64,000 bases of DNA from Clitopilus passeckerianus (lineage: Eukaryota; Basidiomycota; Agaricomycetes; Agaricales; Entolomataceae). Position 1 is the stretch's first letter. Each line of letters begins with the position of its first letter. The notes under the pieces are model-generated. The model ran no database searches and had not been told where the DNA came from. It saw only the letters and a program-made list of their open reading frames with translations. The DNA lies in assembly GCA_944990035.1 (NCBI GenBank), contig CALYLX010000034.1, forward strand, positions 558,001 to 622,000, in the 5' to 3' direction. This document shows, one piece after another, positions 44,717 through 55,358 of the stretch. The translations under genes were made by a program, and so were the position numbers.

Positions 44717-47700
44717 TCATGAACCGCTTGCACTGGAGCCAGCAAAGTTTGGACAGTAGTGTTCTCCGCCTCTCCCCTTACATTTGTCTCCGCCACAGCA
44801 AAGACAAGTTCGGGGCTTGCGGTACATCACCCGTGATAGGCCCAAGTTTGGACCTGGATGAAAATCACTTGGTTGAGCCCGTTTCTTCCCCTTGTCACGA
44901 GAGCCTGAGGATGCTGACCCTGCAGCCACTGGCAGGGTTTGTTGGAAACGGTGCGCTGAAGAATTCTTGAACACAAGTGCAGTCGGAGCCTGACTACCAG
45001 TGCTGCTTCTAGGTCCACTCTGCTCTGCCGGTGGGTTGGATGTATTGATCATTGTCCAGTCAGCGGGTATAGCTGGACGTGGTAGCGGGAGAGCCGTGAT
45101 TTGAGCAGCAACCAGAGTACGCTCAGCAATTGGGATAGGTGGGATAGCAGAGTGGTCTGGAGTAAGATTAGAGGCAACTTGCTGGAATGTAGCACGATAG
45201 GGTTCGAAGCTGTTCTTCTCATTTCTTGTTTCCAACCATGATTTATAGAAGTTCTTCAAGTGTTCAGGAAGCTAATGGAACAAATATGGAGCACTTAGTT
45301 AGTACTATCAACGTATGTTCAAGTACTACATAGACATACCTTGTAGAACACTTTTACTCCGTCAGATTTTGCAGACCATTGAGCGGTCAATGTTATCCAA
45401 TTTGGCTTTAAACCATGTGTAAAGGGACCATCCGGCCTGAGGAACTCTCTGAACAAAGCACGTTCCTCTTGGGTGTGGACGGGGAGAACAGCAAACCGAG
45501 TTTCTTGTTGTATAGCAAGGTTATAGTGGCGGATTTTGTTGTCTTTGGCATGCTGAACGGAAAAGCTGTCCATACCAAGGGTTTGTTTGGAAGCAGGAGA
45601 CAGAGGAAGAATACCAAAGGTCTCCCGGGATGGTCGGTAGTTAGTACCGTTGACCCACCCAACAAGAGAAGGTTCCAGGGTAGTTGGGTCAAACATGTCT
45701 CGAGTAACATCGATAAGGTCTGCAAGGTGGTTCCGAGTCCAGATATCAAATGATCCTTGAAACGGCTTTCCTGTGCGGTTTAGAGTCCCAACCTAAGTAG
45801 TTTAGAATGCCACTGTACTAAGCTTGTAAGGATAACAGTACTTACTACAAGGTTGTGATGACTGCAGTAATCACGAAGGAGGTTGGCTGCAAACTGCGGT
45901 GAGGCACAATATGAGCCAAAGCGCCTTGCTATGTTCTGGTGCACCCCACCCTCAACTCCATTTGTGCCCCGAAGACAGTGATAGAGTTGAAGACCAAACT
46001 TGTCTTTGCGATCGGGAGTGTAGAGTTTGACTCCACATGGGTCAGAATAGTAACCCGCATGGATGTTCTCAAGGATGTTCTTTGCCTTCAAGAATGATGC
46101 TTCATTGAAAAGTGGCTGACTGGTTGTCGCATCAACAAGTGGTCCATAGGTACGGATGACCTGTGCAACTCGAGGAGCTAGAACATCGGCCCGGGGACAA
46201 ACCGTCGAACACGCTTCCAGACCCAGTTGGACTTCCAGAGAACCATCTGATCCCAGGTGATACCTTGAGTAGCTAAGAACCGCTCTACTGCAGCCTTATC
46301 CTCTGGGTCCGGAATGAAAATAGCATCACGAAGAGCCCGGGCAAAGGCATGACGCAGACCATGAGTTCGTGAAATCTTGAACTGATCCATAAGATGCCAA
46401 ATGTCCCCGAGCACTCGTGAGCGTAACTCTGGGTCTGAGTAGAGACCAGAGACGGTAGCTGCAGTAGTGGCAAGGGCAGCCGGGATGTATTTGTCTGCCA
46501 GAGACATTGCTGCAGGATCAGCAGCTGATGATGCTGTCAACTGCTCGGTCTCCGCATCGTGGCTGATCAATGCTGGCCATTGAAGCCGCTCAATATCATC
46601 CATACTCTCCTCCTCAGATAATAAGGAGGGATCAGGATGGGGCTCAATACCTTCAATAGGATCAGAGTAGGGATCATGGTTGGGAGTGTAAGGGTGGGGT
46701 GGAAGGGGCAGCGGGGTAAATCACGAACAGGTGCAATACCAAGTGCTATTTGAACATCCCGCATATCACAGAGCATCCGGTAAGGAAGAGGCTGAGCCAC
46801 TTCAGAGATAGCTGTGTCCGCTTTCGAGGGTAATAGGGCACCTCGGACCAGGTATGCAGGTTGGATAATGGCCGTAATATTGATGAGAGTGCGGGTGCGG
46901 GTGACGTTCACACCATTGTGCTTCTTGACGCTTGCACGATCTGGTGCAACGTAGCCAATGGCCACAACAGAAGAGCCATCCCGTGAGAGCAACTTCACCT
47001 GAGTGCCAGGAGGGGTGTCAAGGGATATGGGACGCTGTGAGGCCACACTGGTGATGTGCTCTTGGAGGGTCCAGGTTGCATATCCGTCAAGGCTTGCATA
47101 CCGAATTGCATCACTGGATAGTTCATCCTCAACCCAGGCTGTACTAATGCGAACAGTTTCATTCTTGGAAATGTATCGCTTCAACAGAACGCCAACAAGA
47201 TCCTGCAGAGAGGTGTTGGATCTTTGAGTCAGGTTGCGTTCATGGGCCATAGCGCCAAGCTCAATGGCTCCAGAAAATGGAGGGATGTCACGTTTTGTGT
47301 CAAACCCACAGTTTTTGAAAAGCCGGGTGAAGTCAGCTTTAATATGGACACCGTATTTTCGGATCCGAGGGCTTCGAAGCAAGGCCAGCAAGGCTGAGGG
47401 AGGGTTGAGGTATCCAGTGGCTGTAAGAGGAAGTTTTGAAAGCTATAAAGTATTTAATTGATGAACATAGTTGCAGTCAATGCAGCTTACACAAATAAGA
47501 TAAATCTTCTTATCCACAACAAGTGTAACAACGGCAACGTAACCCTGGATTCCTTCATCGACCGGCCATTCCATGTCCATCCCCACATCAAAGTATTCTC
47601 CATCTCCAAGCCGACTAACCTGCTCCATTACGAGATTCATCTGGAAGGTGATCTGGAATGATGACTCCAGAATAACGATTGTCCAGTCCAAAGGTATGAC

Positions 47701-50247
47701 AAGGGCATCCAGTGTAGTCGATGACGGTATAGGCTTGACATCACGACGAAGAGACGGAAACACTTTCTCGAGCTCTGCCTTGTCACCCCGAACATTATCT
47801 GTGAAGACCAGTTCAATATCATCATGGCCATACTCTCGAAGAGAGTGAGGAATGGTTGCCAATGCCGGCATGAACTGGTTGTGGGCCTTTGTGGGAGTGA
47901 GGGTCATGGTTCGAACCTCGTTGTACTCATTGATGCCGGTATGTAGAGCACCAAAAACGGGCTCGCCGTTCACCTTCCCGATGTGCTTCGGAACCTGGAA
48001 AACAACGAGCACCTTGATAAGCACCCATATGATGTGTTGGAGAAAGGTTCATACCTTGAAACTGTGGTCTATCGTCAGTATCCGGCAAGACAGCATTGCC
48101 ATATGTTGGTCGATCTCGCATGCATGTCTTTCCATAAATGCATTGTAGAGATCTCCAAAGTAGCGCCCTGAGGGGACGTAACCTGCATACTTAGCACGGT
48201 CATTCCACAGCCCAAACCGGGGATGCTGCACTAGCAGTCCTCTTATGGACTCAGTTTCCATCCGACTTTTCACGAGCTCGTAGTACAGCAGCTGGAGTTT
48301 TTCATGGCGACGAATGTAGAATGTACGAATCATGGCCGCAAAGGGAGATGGCCCATGACCGCGTTGAAAGCTGGATCGAAGGAGAGCAATCAGGCGGTCG
48401 GTAACACCGCAACGATGAGTGAGGTAGAATGTGAATTGTGAGGCAACAGCAGGGGAAGGGCATCGAGGAGGGCGGGTGACCAGCTTTGATAAGTCTTCTT
48501 GCATTCCGAGCGTCCGCACTTATATCGGTACCCGATGATATAGATGTTCTGGTCAATGTCAACAATTCTTCGAGGCGAATCCGTCCAGCCGTTGAGCTGC
48601 AATGCGACAGGTATGTGATTCCCAGCTGTTCGCCCAGCTTTGCGACACTCTGGGCACGGGATGCTCTGGTTGTCGACAAAGAAATGCGGAAGCCATACGA
48701 ACCAGGTAGGTTCATAGAAGATCTCGGGTTCAATTTGAAAGATGCGTGCGGCCTTGAAGAGCGGATTTTTTGGCCGAATGAAGAACGATCCGTTCTCATA
48801 GCAGGATGGCTGCTTGGAACGGTTCCTGTCGGCCTCCTCACGGAGGTGGGTGCAGATTTCCTTGTATTTGGATTTGAGCCAGTGGGGTAGCGTCGAGTTC
48901 GGTTGTTTGCTCGTTGCGGGAGACATCTCGTCGTCGTCTGGGAGGGTCCCGAAGTTGTCTGCTTCGTCCTCTCTGTCCTCTCCTTCGCCCTGAAAGGCAT
49001 CCGTGCCACCCACTCCCAAATCCTGGTCCAACCCACCGTCGAAATCATCGAAATCGTAGAAATCGCAAGTGAGCTCCACCGGCTCCGGTGGAGCTCTAGA
49101 AGTTACATCCGGCAGCGGATGTAACTTCCTCTGGTTTGTTGGAGCTGCTGGTGTTCCTGCTGAGCAACGGTTAGCGTCAAAATCCAAGCAAATAGTGAAA
49201 TGCAACTCACTGGTGCCGAAAGCGCGATGCTCGTGCCGTACGTCTTTGTCACGTAGCCTGGGGTCGACTACATTGAGTTCTGGGTAGGAAATAGGTGTTA
49301 GCATGCTTATATATCTTCGATAAAGTGAAATGAACATACCTGGATTGGCCGGCTCTTCTGTGAGATCTCTCCCTTCCATCGTGCTCTTATTGGCAGTTGC
49401 CGGCCTCTTTCCTTTCTCTCCAGTCGTGGTATTTGCTTGGTTTGTTACTAAGATATATTATTAGAATGTAAGAGTGTCAATTTTACCAGAGAACATACAT
49501 GGTAGTTCAGTAGGTGTGCCATGGCGTTCACTTGCGGCGACGCTGGTAGCACGCGAATGAGAAGAGAAAAACCCTAGGTTTGTTAGTCAGGGAGGCCTTC
49601 GAACATATGTTGAGTGATCACATACCTTCGAGCGATATCTGCCTTGTATTTCGAGGCGGATAGATAGCAGGAGATGAGTCGCGAGACTCGCTGCCTGATC
49701 CAGTCTGAGCACGAGACAAGCGCTTGTCAGGGCGCTTGTCAACGGCCGCGCTTGGTGCATTTGGCAAAGGTTCGGCCACTACAACAGGTGGCGAGGCTGC
49801 TGGGGCATGCTGAGCCAAGGGAGTTGTGCCAGGCTCGTTGTCTGTAGGTGGGATGGATCAGAATCTCGTTTGGTTGCTCTTACACGTGCGTGAACGTACC
49901 AGGAGCCGTGATTGGCTGGCAAGAGGCCTCGACAGCCTTGTTATGGGCGTCTGATTGATGGAAGCAGCTGTCAGCGCTGCGTGGACTGAATAAGGTTGCC
50001 AACACTCACCTGGAGCCGTGCTCGATGCTGCCACCCTGGCCTTTGCAGGTCGGCCAACGGGCCTTCCGGTCGCGGAAGGGGCGCCTTTCCTATTCTTGGT
50101 CCCTTTCGGGCGTCCTGGACCGCGTTTGGTCCTTTCAGTCGCGTCTTGCTCCATAAGAGGACGTGCTGATTGTTGGTTGTCGTGAGCTGGTCGTCGTTGA
50201 CAGATGGCCGCCTCCTCATTGCCTAAATTAGTAGTTAGCCGGAACAT
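44717..50247 (-). CDS. transposase-like protein: AT-hooks, zinc domain, RNase H-like core, WRN-type exonuclease, Cys knuckle
   Basis: Roughly 1,650 residues over about a dozen exons, start ATG 50247, stop 44717-44719. In order: AT-hooks (GPGRPKGTK and GRPVGRPAK, 50170-50040); an acidic Asp/Glu/Phe linker; a DUF6729-like zinc domain with WFVWLPHFFVDNQSIPCPEC and a later CGRSEC; an RNase H-like segment with TIDHSFKV and ELVFTDN as probable first and second catalytic acids; a DEDDy exonuclease with GMDMEW (Exo I), GVHIKADFTRL (Exo II) and YASLDGY (Exo III); then RGTNGVEGGVHQ, whose Glu may be the third transposase acid; and finally a CLCCGGDKCKGRGGEHYCPNF knuckle. Three frameshifts (48452-48455, 46713-46716, 46193-46196) all lie in C4 runs on the coding strand and are fixed by a fifth C. 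Family assignment is from memory. Confidence 0.82.
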
Positions 50248-50320
50248 TAATAGTTAGCCGGAACACGAGGACTTAAAGTTACTCAAAAGAGTAAGTAGAC
50301 TTAAATTAATAAATTAAGTC

Positions 50321-50350
50321 TCGCGGGCCCCCAGCCATAGTTAAAGTGCC
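50321..50350 (-). repeat. right terminal inverted repeat
   Basis: Reverse complement begins GGCACTTTAACTATGG and matches 26 of 30 bases of the left end. A short tandem TAGTTAGCCGGAACA repeat lies further inside (about 50232-50265). Confidence 0.9.
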
Positions 50351-50358
50351 GGACGAAC
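50351..50358. repeat. right target-site duplication GGACGAAC
   Basis: Perfect copy of 44406-44413, directly outside the right inverted repeat and 127 bp before the malate dehydrogenase ATG. Confidence 0.9.
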
Positions 50359-50485
50359 CCCGAAAGCATTCCCGACATTGTCCGGTCACGTGCTTTCACG
50401 ACACGAAATTGGGCTCGGAAGAAATTGCAACTTCGACAGCTTTTACGACCACAACCACTACCTTTCCCAAAAAAACAAAACGACG

Positions 50486-51776
50486 ATGCTCGCTCGCACT
50501 GCTGCACGCACCCTCGCTGCTCCTTCGAGCCGCCTCTTCTCCTCCTCGTCTGCCCGTCAGACCAAGGTTGCCGTTCTCGGTGCCGGAGGAGGAATTGGCC
50601 AGCCATTGTCCTTGCTCTTGAAGAGCGACCCCTTGGTCACTTCTCTGAGCTTGTACGATATCCGTGGCGCTCCCGGAGTTGCAGCAGATGTTAGCCATGT
50701 CGATACTACCTCCGAGGTGAGTTCCGCAAAAAATTATGATGCGGCACATTTTTCTGACTTTGAGTCCATGCATTTAGGTCACCGGTTACGCAGCAGACCA
50801 GCTCGACCAGGCCCTTGAGGGTGTCAAGGTTGTTGTCATCCCCGCTGGTGTTCCCAGGAAGGTATGTACCATTTGTCGTTCGGAACGAGCTGAAGCTGAC
50901 TTGTTATTCATAGCCTGGTGTAAGTGGCTATAATTCTGCCGTTCCGATGCAAAAACTAACTTCGTTCTAGATGACCCGTGACGATCTGTTCAACGTGAGT
51001 AGTTCGCCAAAAAAAATGTGATGATCTCGCTAAGCCGATATTTTCCAGACAAACGCCTCCATCGTCCGTGACCTCGCCGCTGCCGTTGGCCGTGTTGCAC
51101 CTGAGGCACACATCCTCGTCATCTCCAACCCCGTCAACTCTACCGTCCCCATCGTTGCCGCCACCCTCGAGAAGGCAGGTGTCTTCGACCCCAAGCGCGT
51201 CTTCGGTGTCACCACCCTCGATGTTGTCCGTGCTCGGCGCTTCCTCTCTGGCGTCACTGGTGCCTCAACCGAGGAGACCGGCGTCACCGTTATCGGTGGC
51301 CACAGTGGGCCTACCATCGTCCCTCTCCTCTCCCAGAACTCCCACGGCAAGGGCATCACTGGTGAGGTCTACGACAAGCTCGTACACCGCATCCAGTTTG
51401 GTGGTGACGAAGTCGTCAAGGCTAAGGATGGTGCCGGAAGCGCTACCCTCTCCATGGCTTACGCTGGTGCCAAGTTCACCAACACCCTCCTCCGTGGCTT
51501 GAATGGGGAAAAGGGTGTTATCGCACCCACCTTCGTCAAGAGCGACCTCTTCGCCGACCAAGGTGTCGACTTCTTCTCTTCCAACGTTGAGCTTGGCGTA
51601 TGTCTTCTCCCTTCCTCGCTTATGTACAATGCTAATCAGATTCTCTCTAGCCCAACGGTGTCGAGAAGATTCACGGCCTTGGCGAGCTCTCCGCTGAGGA
51701 GAAGAAGCTCCTCGATGCTTGCTTGCCTGAGCTCAAGAAGAACATCGAGAAGGGCAAGGCTTTCGCTGCAGTTTAG
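50486..51776 (+). CDS. MDH1: mitochondrial malate dehydrogenase, with a 6-nt microexon
   Basis: Six exons: 50486-50716, 50778-50861, 50914-50919, 50971-50994, 51049-51597, 51651-51776; 339 residues, all phase 0. It catalyses NAD-dependent interconversion of malate and oxaloacetate in the citric acid cycle. Residues 1-24 ([20 protein letters not shown]) are a classic Arg/Ser/Ala-rich matrix-targeting peptide. Landmarks: dinucleotide-binding [13 protein letters not shown], substrate-binding [38 protein letters not shown] and the catalytic-His loop [11 protein letters not shown]. The third exon is only CCTGGT (Pro-Gly of the conserved substrate loop). The codon usage is strongly biased (GTC, ACC, CTC, AAG), as in highly expressed fungal genes. 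The right end of the transposon lies 135 bp upstream of the ATG. Confidence 0.97.
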
Positions 51777-52151
51777 ATATCATCATGTACTTTGGCACGG
51801 TTGTGGTTATAGACTCCTTTTTTCTTTTCTCCGTTCTGCTTTCAGAGTTTGAACCATGAATTAATGGAATTGAGAGTGGCTATCCTCCAATCATCTTCCA
51901 CCTGATAGAACATCCTTGGCTAACTTTATTGCCACTCATGTCCTGAGCCGATCCTTGGTGGCTGTATTTTCTTATTGTTTCCTGTGTCGTCTGACTTGAC
52001 TGTGACAGTCAACATGAGACCAGTGTCTGTCTCGGGTCCTTTCATTCCACCGCCGCCCGTCAGCGATGTAATATACGTACATTCTGACTGTCAGACGAAT
52101 GTATAAGTTAACATATGGAGGCTGCTACCGTTGGCCAGCCTTGCCCCAGAT
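51777..52151. terminator. MDH 3' flank and upstream region of the next gene
   Basis: Non-coding. It should contain the MDH polyadenylation site and the promoter of the small secreted protein gene; no exact site was fixed. Confidence 0.4.
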
Positions 52152-52527
52152 ATGCAATTCAAGTCTTTATTCATCACGTCCCTACTCACCACCATCGCTT
52201 CCGCGTCCGTCATTATAATCGAGACAGACGGCATAAAATCAGCCAACGACCGTAGCGACAATCTGGCCAATAGACCGACCCATATTCAAAAGCCGCCCCA
52301 GACGCACTGTAAGCTTCGTTTACTTTCGCACTGATATGATTCCCCTAAGCCTTGTACCAGTCCTTAATCAGATTCCCTCCTATTTTCGGAAGCCCTTCAT
52401 AGGGTGCGGGGATCGGTGCTCTTCGAAAGATGATTGTAGTGGGTTTTGTAGTGTTTGCAACGGGGCGAGTCCTTCCTTCCTTCGTGTAGCATGCTGCAAA
52501 CTAATTCGAGCTTTAGTGGGCCTGTAA
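52152..52527 (+). CDS. small secreted cysteine-rich protein
   Basis: Two exons, 52152-52308 and 52403-52527, with the intron ending TTCATAG, give 93 residues. The first about 19 residues (MQFKSLFITSLLTTIASAS) form a clear signal peptide. The mature part ends with CGDRCSSKDDCSGFCSVCNG, a tight array of six cysteines of the sort seen in small secreted effector-like or knottin-like fungal proteins, plus a later CC pair. Other acceptor choices would lose the Cys frame, so I prefer this one. Extracellular; role unknown. Confidence 0.6.
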
Positions 52528-52794
52528 TCTTTTCTGAAGGGGTAGAGTATTATCACGTGTCGGCTGATCCCAACTTCGCTCAACTCAACGTGTGTTGATG
52601 ATGTGTGATAACCGCGATAATTTTAAATTTTGAGATCTCTACCATGTCAGTCATTTGGCATATCGACCGTAGTCCTCGGAAAATGAGAATGAAAACGAAA
52701 TGACACTTGAGTAGTTTGATCCCCTCTCTGAATCAGCCTCCTCCCCAATACCGGCGACGCCGAATCGGATACCAGATCCCTCTCGCCAACCCGA

Positions 52795-53295
52795 ATGGCC
52801 CAAACTAATATCACCCGGCCTCCGCCTTTCGACCACACATGCAGCGAAGGCCCTTACAGTCTTGGCTACAAAGCCAGCGCTAATCTTGCCAACCAGTTCA
52901 TGTCCAACAACGCAGACGTACCGTGGGTTCTGCAATGTCAAAACCAAACCGTATCCTGTCCCACTTCCGACAGGATGAAGAACTGCTATGACTGGGATGT
53001 CACACTGTGCATTGGGGGTCAAGGCCAACAACACGCATGTGCCGTGGCAAAGTGTTCTGTAGTAGATTGGAGCGGGGCCCAGGCAGATCCTTGTTCCAAG
53101 GTTCTCCTGAGCAGTGCGTACGACTTTGGAATCCGGACACTCGGATATTATTGGTGTGGGGAGAAAGGCTGCACATTCGCTGGCCAGGAGGGGCGTAGAA
53201 GAAGATTATTCTGTGTCTTGTGGCCCGCATTGACCAGTGTCGGGTATCCTGACCTATGGCTCTGCGTCAAAGATACGAATTTTGGAGTCGGCTAG
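52795..53295 (+). CDS. hypothetical cysteine-rich protein
   Basis: A 166-codon frame with many cysteines (HTCSEGPYSLGYKASANLAN, VLQCQNQTVSCPTSDRMKNC, HACAVAKCSVVDW, YYWCGEKGC) and N-glycosylation sites, which points to a secreted domain. No signal peptide is visible at the frame start, so an upstream exon may be missing, and the end after about 53190 may be intronic. I do not know the family. The antisense frame at 52651-53034 is less convincing. Confidence 0.4.
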   Translation: MAQTNITRPPPFDHTCSEGPYSLGYKASANLANQFMSNNADVPWVLQCQNQTVSCPTSDRMKNCYDWDVTLCIGGQGQQHACAVAKCSVVDWSGAQADPCSKVLLSSAYDFGIRTLGYYWCGEKGCTFAGQEGRRRRLFCVLWPALTSVGYPDLWLCVKDTNFGVG

Positions 53296-53678
53296 CACAA
53301 TGTGTGTCAGGGCGAAGGATAACTCAACGTGTTCGGGACATTTCGCAGACCGGGCCTCATCGCCATTTTTTTCCGCCTCTCATTCGACGACGCATTCCAC
53401 AAGCCCATCCATCACATCCTCCGGTTTTTCAAGTACTAAAACCAATAGGGGGACTCAGATCCTTGGGAGTGGTTCGGGCAAAACCTTGTCGATGCATGTA
53501 TGGCAGCAGGCATCTTCTCTCTAGACGGTCCGTTGGTCCTCCTATAGGGGGCAACGGTGGGCGGAGGATATGACGGTCGTGGTCGACGCTCGATGCTGGC
53601 CTGAATATACCTACTGCGGGACAGTTGATGACGAAAGACTAAAAATGTGCTATATTATAAGTATAACTACAGAGGGCC
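53296..53678. other. intergenic stretch
   Basis: No recognisable gene; overlapping short plus frames only. It is the 3' flank of the monooxygenase gene. Confidence 0.35.
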
Positions 53679-55358
53679 CTATGCCAATGCATTGTTGCTA
53701 TTACCTACCCACCAATTGTCGACCTCCTTATCAGCATCGTATCCGTATTGAGTCTGAACATACATGTTCTCGCTGAAAATCTTGACACCAGGCCCTTCCA
53801 GTGCTGCCTTCAACACCTGTGCTTTCTTTACAAATTCGGGAATGGTCGAGTGTTGGCCCTCCAACGTTCTCCAAGCATCTGCTACTATGTTCAGGTTTCC
53901 GTTCCCCAACGATTTTGCGTGTGTGGCGTTGGATCGTGGCGCGCGGATAGTCTGGTAAGCTTGCAAGAACTTCCCGATCTCTTCACGAGAGGAGATGCGC
54001 GAAAAGAGGTTACCAAACACTGCTGCGTCTTCGATCTGTGAGTGTGATTTAGTACAATGCTAGGAAACGAAGGCGGACCCAGACTTACCGCCATAGCTGC
54101 ACCTTGTGCGTAGAAGGGCTGAACAGAAGGTGGGTAAGCCTTGTTGAAAACGAAACGAGGTGAACAATTACTGACTAGCATCGCATGCGCGGAGTCCCCT
54201 AGAAGTGCTACTCGCCCATTCGTATGCACCCACGCGTCCGCAGGTGCTCGCATCACGAGTTTGAACTTGACGGCGGATTTTATCAGCGACACCATCTTCC
54301 TAGCTCTGAATACATCCTTGGGTGAGTGTGTGAAGGTATTGGAGCATTTAATGAGAGGCCTACGTTGGTGTCCATCCCTTCATGATATCATCTAGCTCGT
54401 CAAGGTTAGCAGGCACAGACCAATGCCCCCTAAGATCAGAATCCGTCACAATGAGGGCGATGTTGTAGAATCCATCTCCCTAGGAAGGCGGCATTAGATC
54501 ACCCATTGAACATGGACCACCAAGATGCTCACTATTCCGTAGGCTACAATCCTTTTCTCCTGGCCTTCCCAAATGTGCAAGTCATCGATGGATATCGAGC
54601 TCAGGTCCGGATGCTTCTTGATCTCCTCCACTGGAATTAGGGCACGGTAGCATGCAAAGCCGGATACAACTGGCTTATCGGGTGCTGGAAGGATGGTGGG
54701 GCGAACTACGCTGCCTACACCATCAGCGCCGACGACGACATCTGCGGTCAGGACCTCGCCATTGCCGAGAGTCACAGAAGGCGTTTCTGGATCCACGGAG
54801 ATGACCTTTCCTTTGACAATAGTAACCTGATCCTTGACGAGATTGTAAAGCATTGTGACGATGTGAGGCCGCTGTCAACCATAAGGCACAACTTATGAAG
54901 ATGAAACCCCTAAGAACCTACATAGACGCCATAGAACTTTGCTCCGTCGTCGAGAGGATTCAAGTATTTCAGAAGAGTGGCTTGATTATCCATATCATCT
55001 GGAAAGGCGTTAAAGTGGTGATACTGGAATACAATGGATATACCTACAACTGCACCAGAACCCTTCTCTAGGCTTCGCACAGTGCGCTTCAAGTTGAGTT
55101 TCGAGCCCCCATCTGTATAGGAGCCGAGTGACATCTACACGACATTGTAAGTTGTGATACTAGAACATGGGATCACACGCGATGCTCACTCGGTGAAAGT
55201 TGGACGCCCGCCCCAATTTCAGCAGGGAGGTCGCTGGGATCGATGACGGTGACTTTGTGGCCAGCCTGGTTCAGGCAGTGTGCACTGGATAGACCACCTA
55301 TACCACCACCTACGATGATGAAATGAAGAGAAACAGATGCCTTTCTGTCGCTATACAT
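53679..55358 (-). CDS. FAD-dependent aromatic-ring monooxygenase (salicylate hydroxylase-like)
   Basis: Multi-exon gene. ATG 55358; exon 1 contains the FAD-binding Rossmann motif FIIVGGGIGGLSSAHCLNQAG and an acidic-end beta strand (VTVIDPS), then GAGVQLSPN. The next exon in correct phase reads VTRLLYRWGLETQLEAHC, a usual follow-on. Later: VVVGADGVGSVVRP (the DG motif), ALLGDSAHAM (the second FAD motif, GD) and YAQGAAMAIEDAAVFG. C-terminal part ends near 53679. The family (PF01494) hydroxylates phenolic or other aromatic substrates with NAD(P)H and O2. The substrate cannot be deduced. Some internal splice sites remain uncertain, but no stop in a conserved block was seen. Confidence 0.88.

Larger units (their letters stand above)
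44414..50350 (-). mobile_element. complete 5,937-bp DNA transposon with exonuclease-fused transposase
   Basis: Left end (44414 inward) and reverse complement of the right end (50350 inward) both begin GGCACTTTAACTAT and continue GGGGG..CGCGA, 26 of the first 30 bases matching. A perfect 8-bp direct repeat, GGACGAAC, flanks it. The interior is filled by one minus-strand multi-exon gene (44717-50247), leaving 303 bp of AT-rich left and 103 bp of right subterminal DNA. 8-bp duplications occur in hAT, P, Merlin and Kyakuja-Dileera-Zisupton-type elements, but the encoded protein does not look like hAT. Near-identical ends and an uninterrupted duplication point to a fairly recent insertion. Confidence 0.92.
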
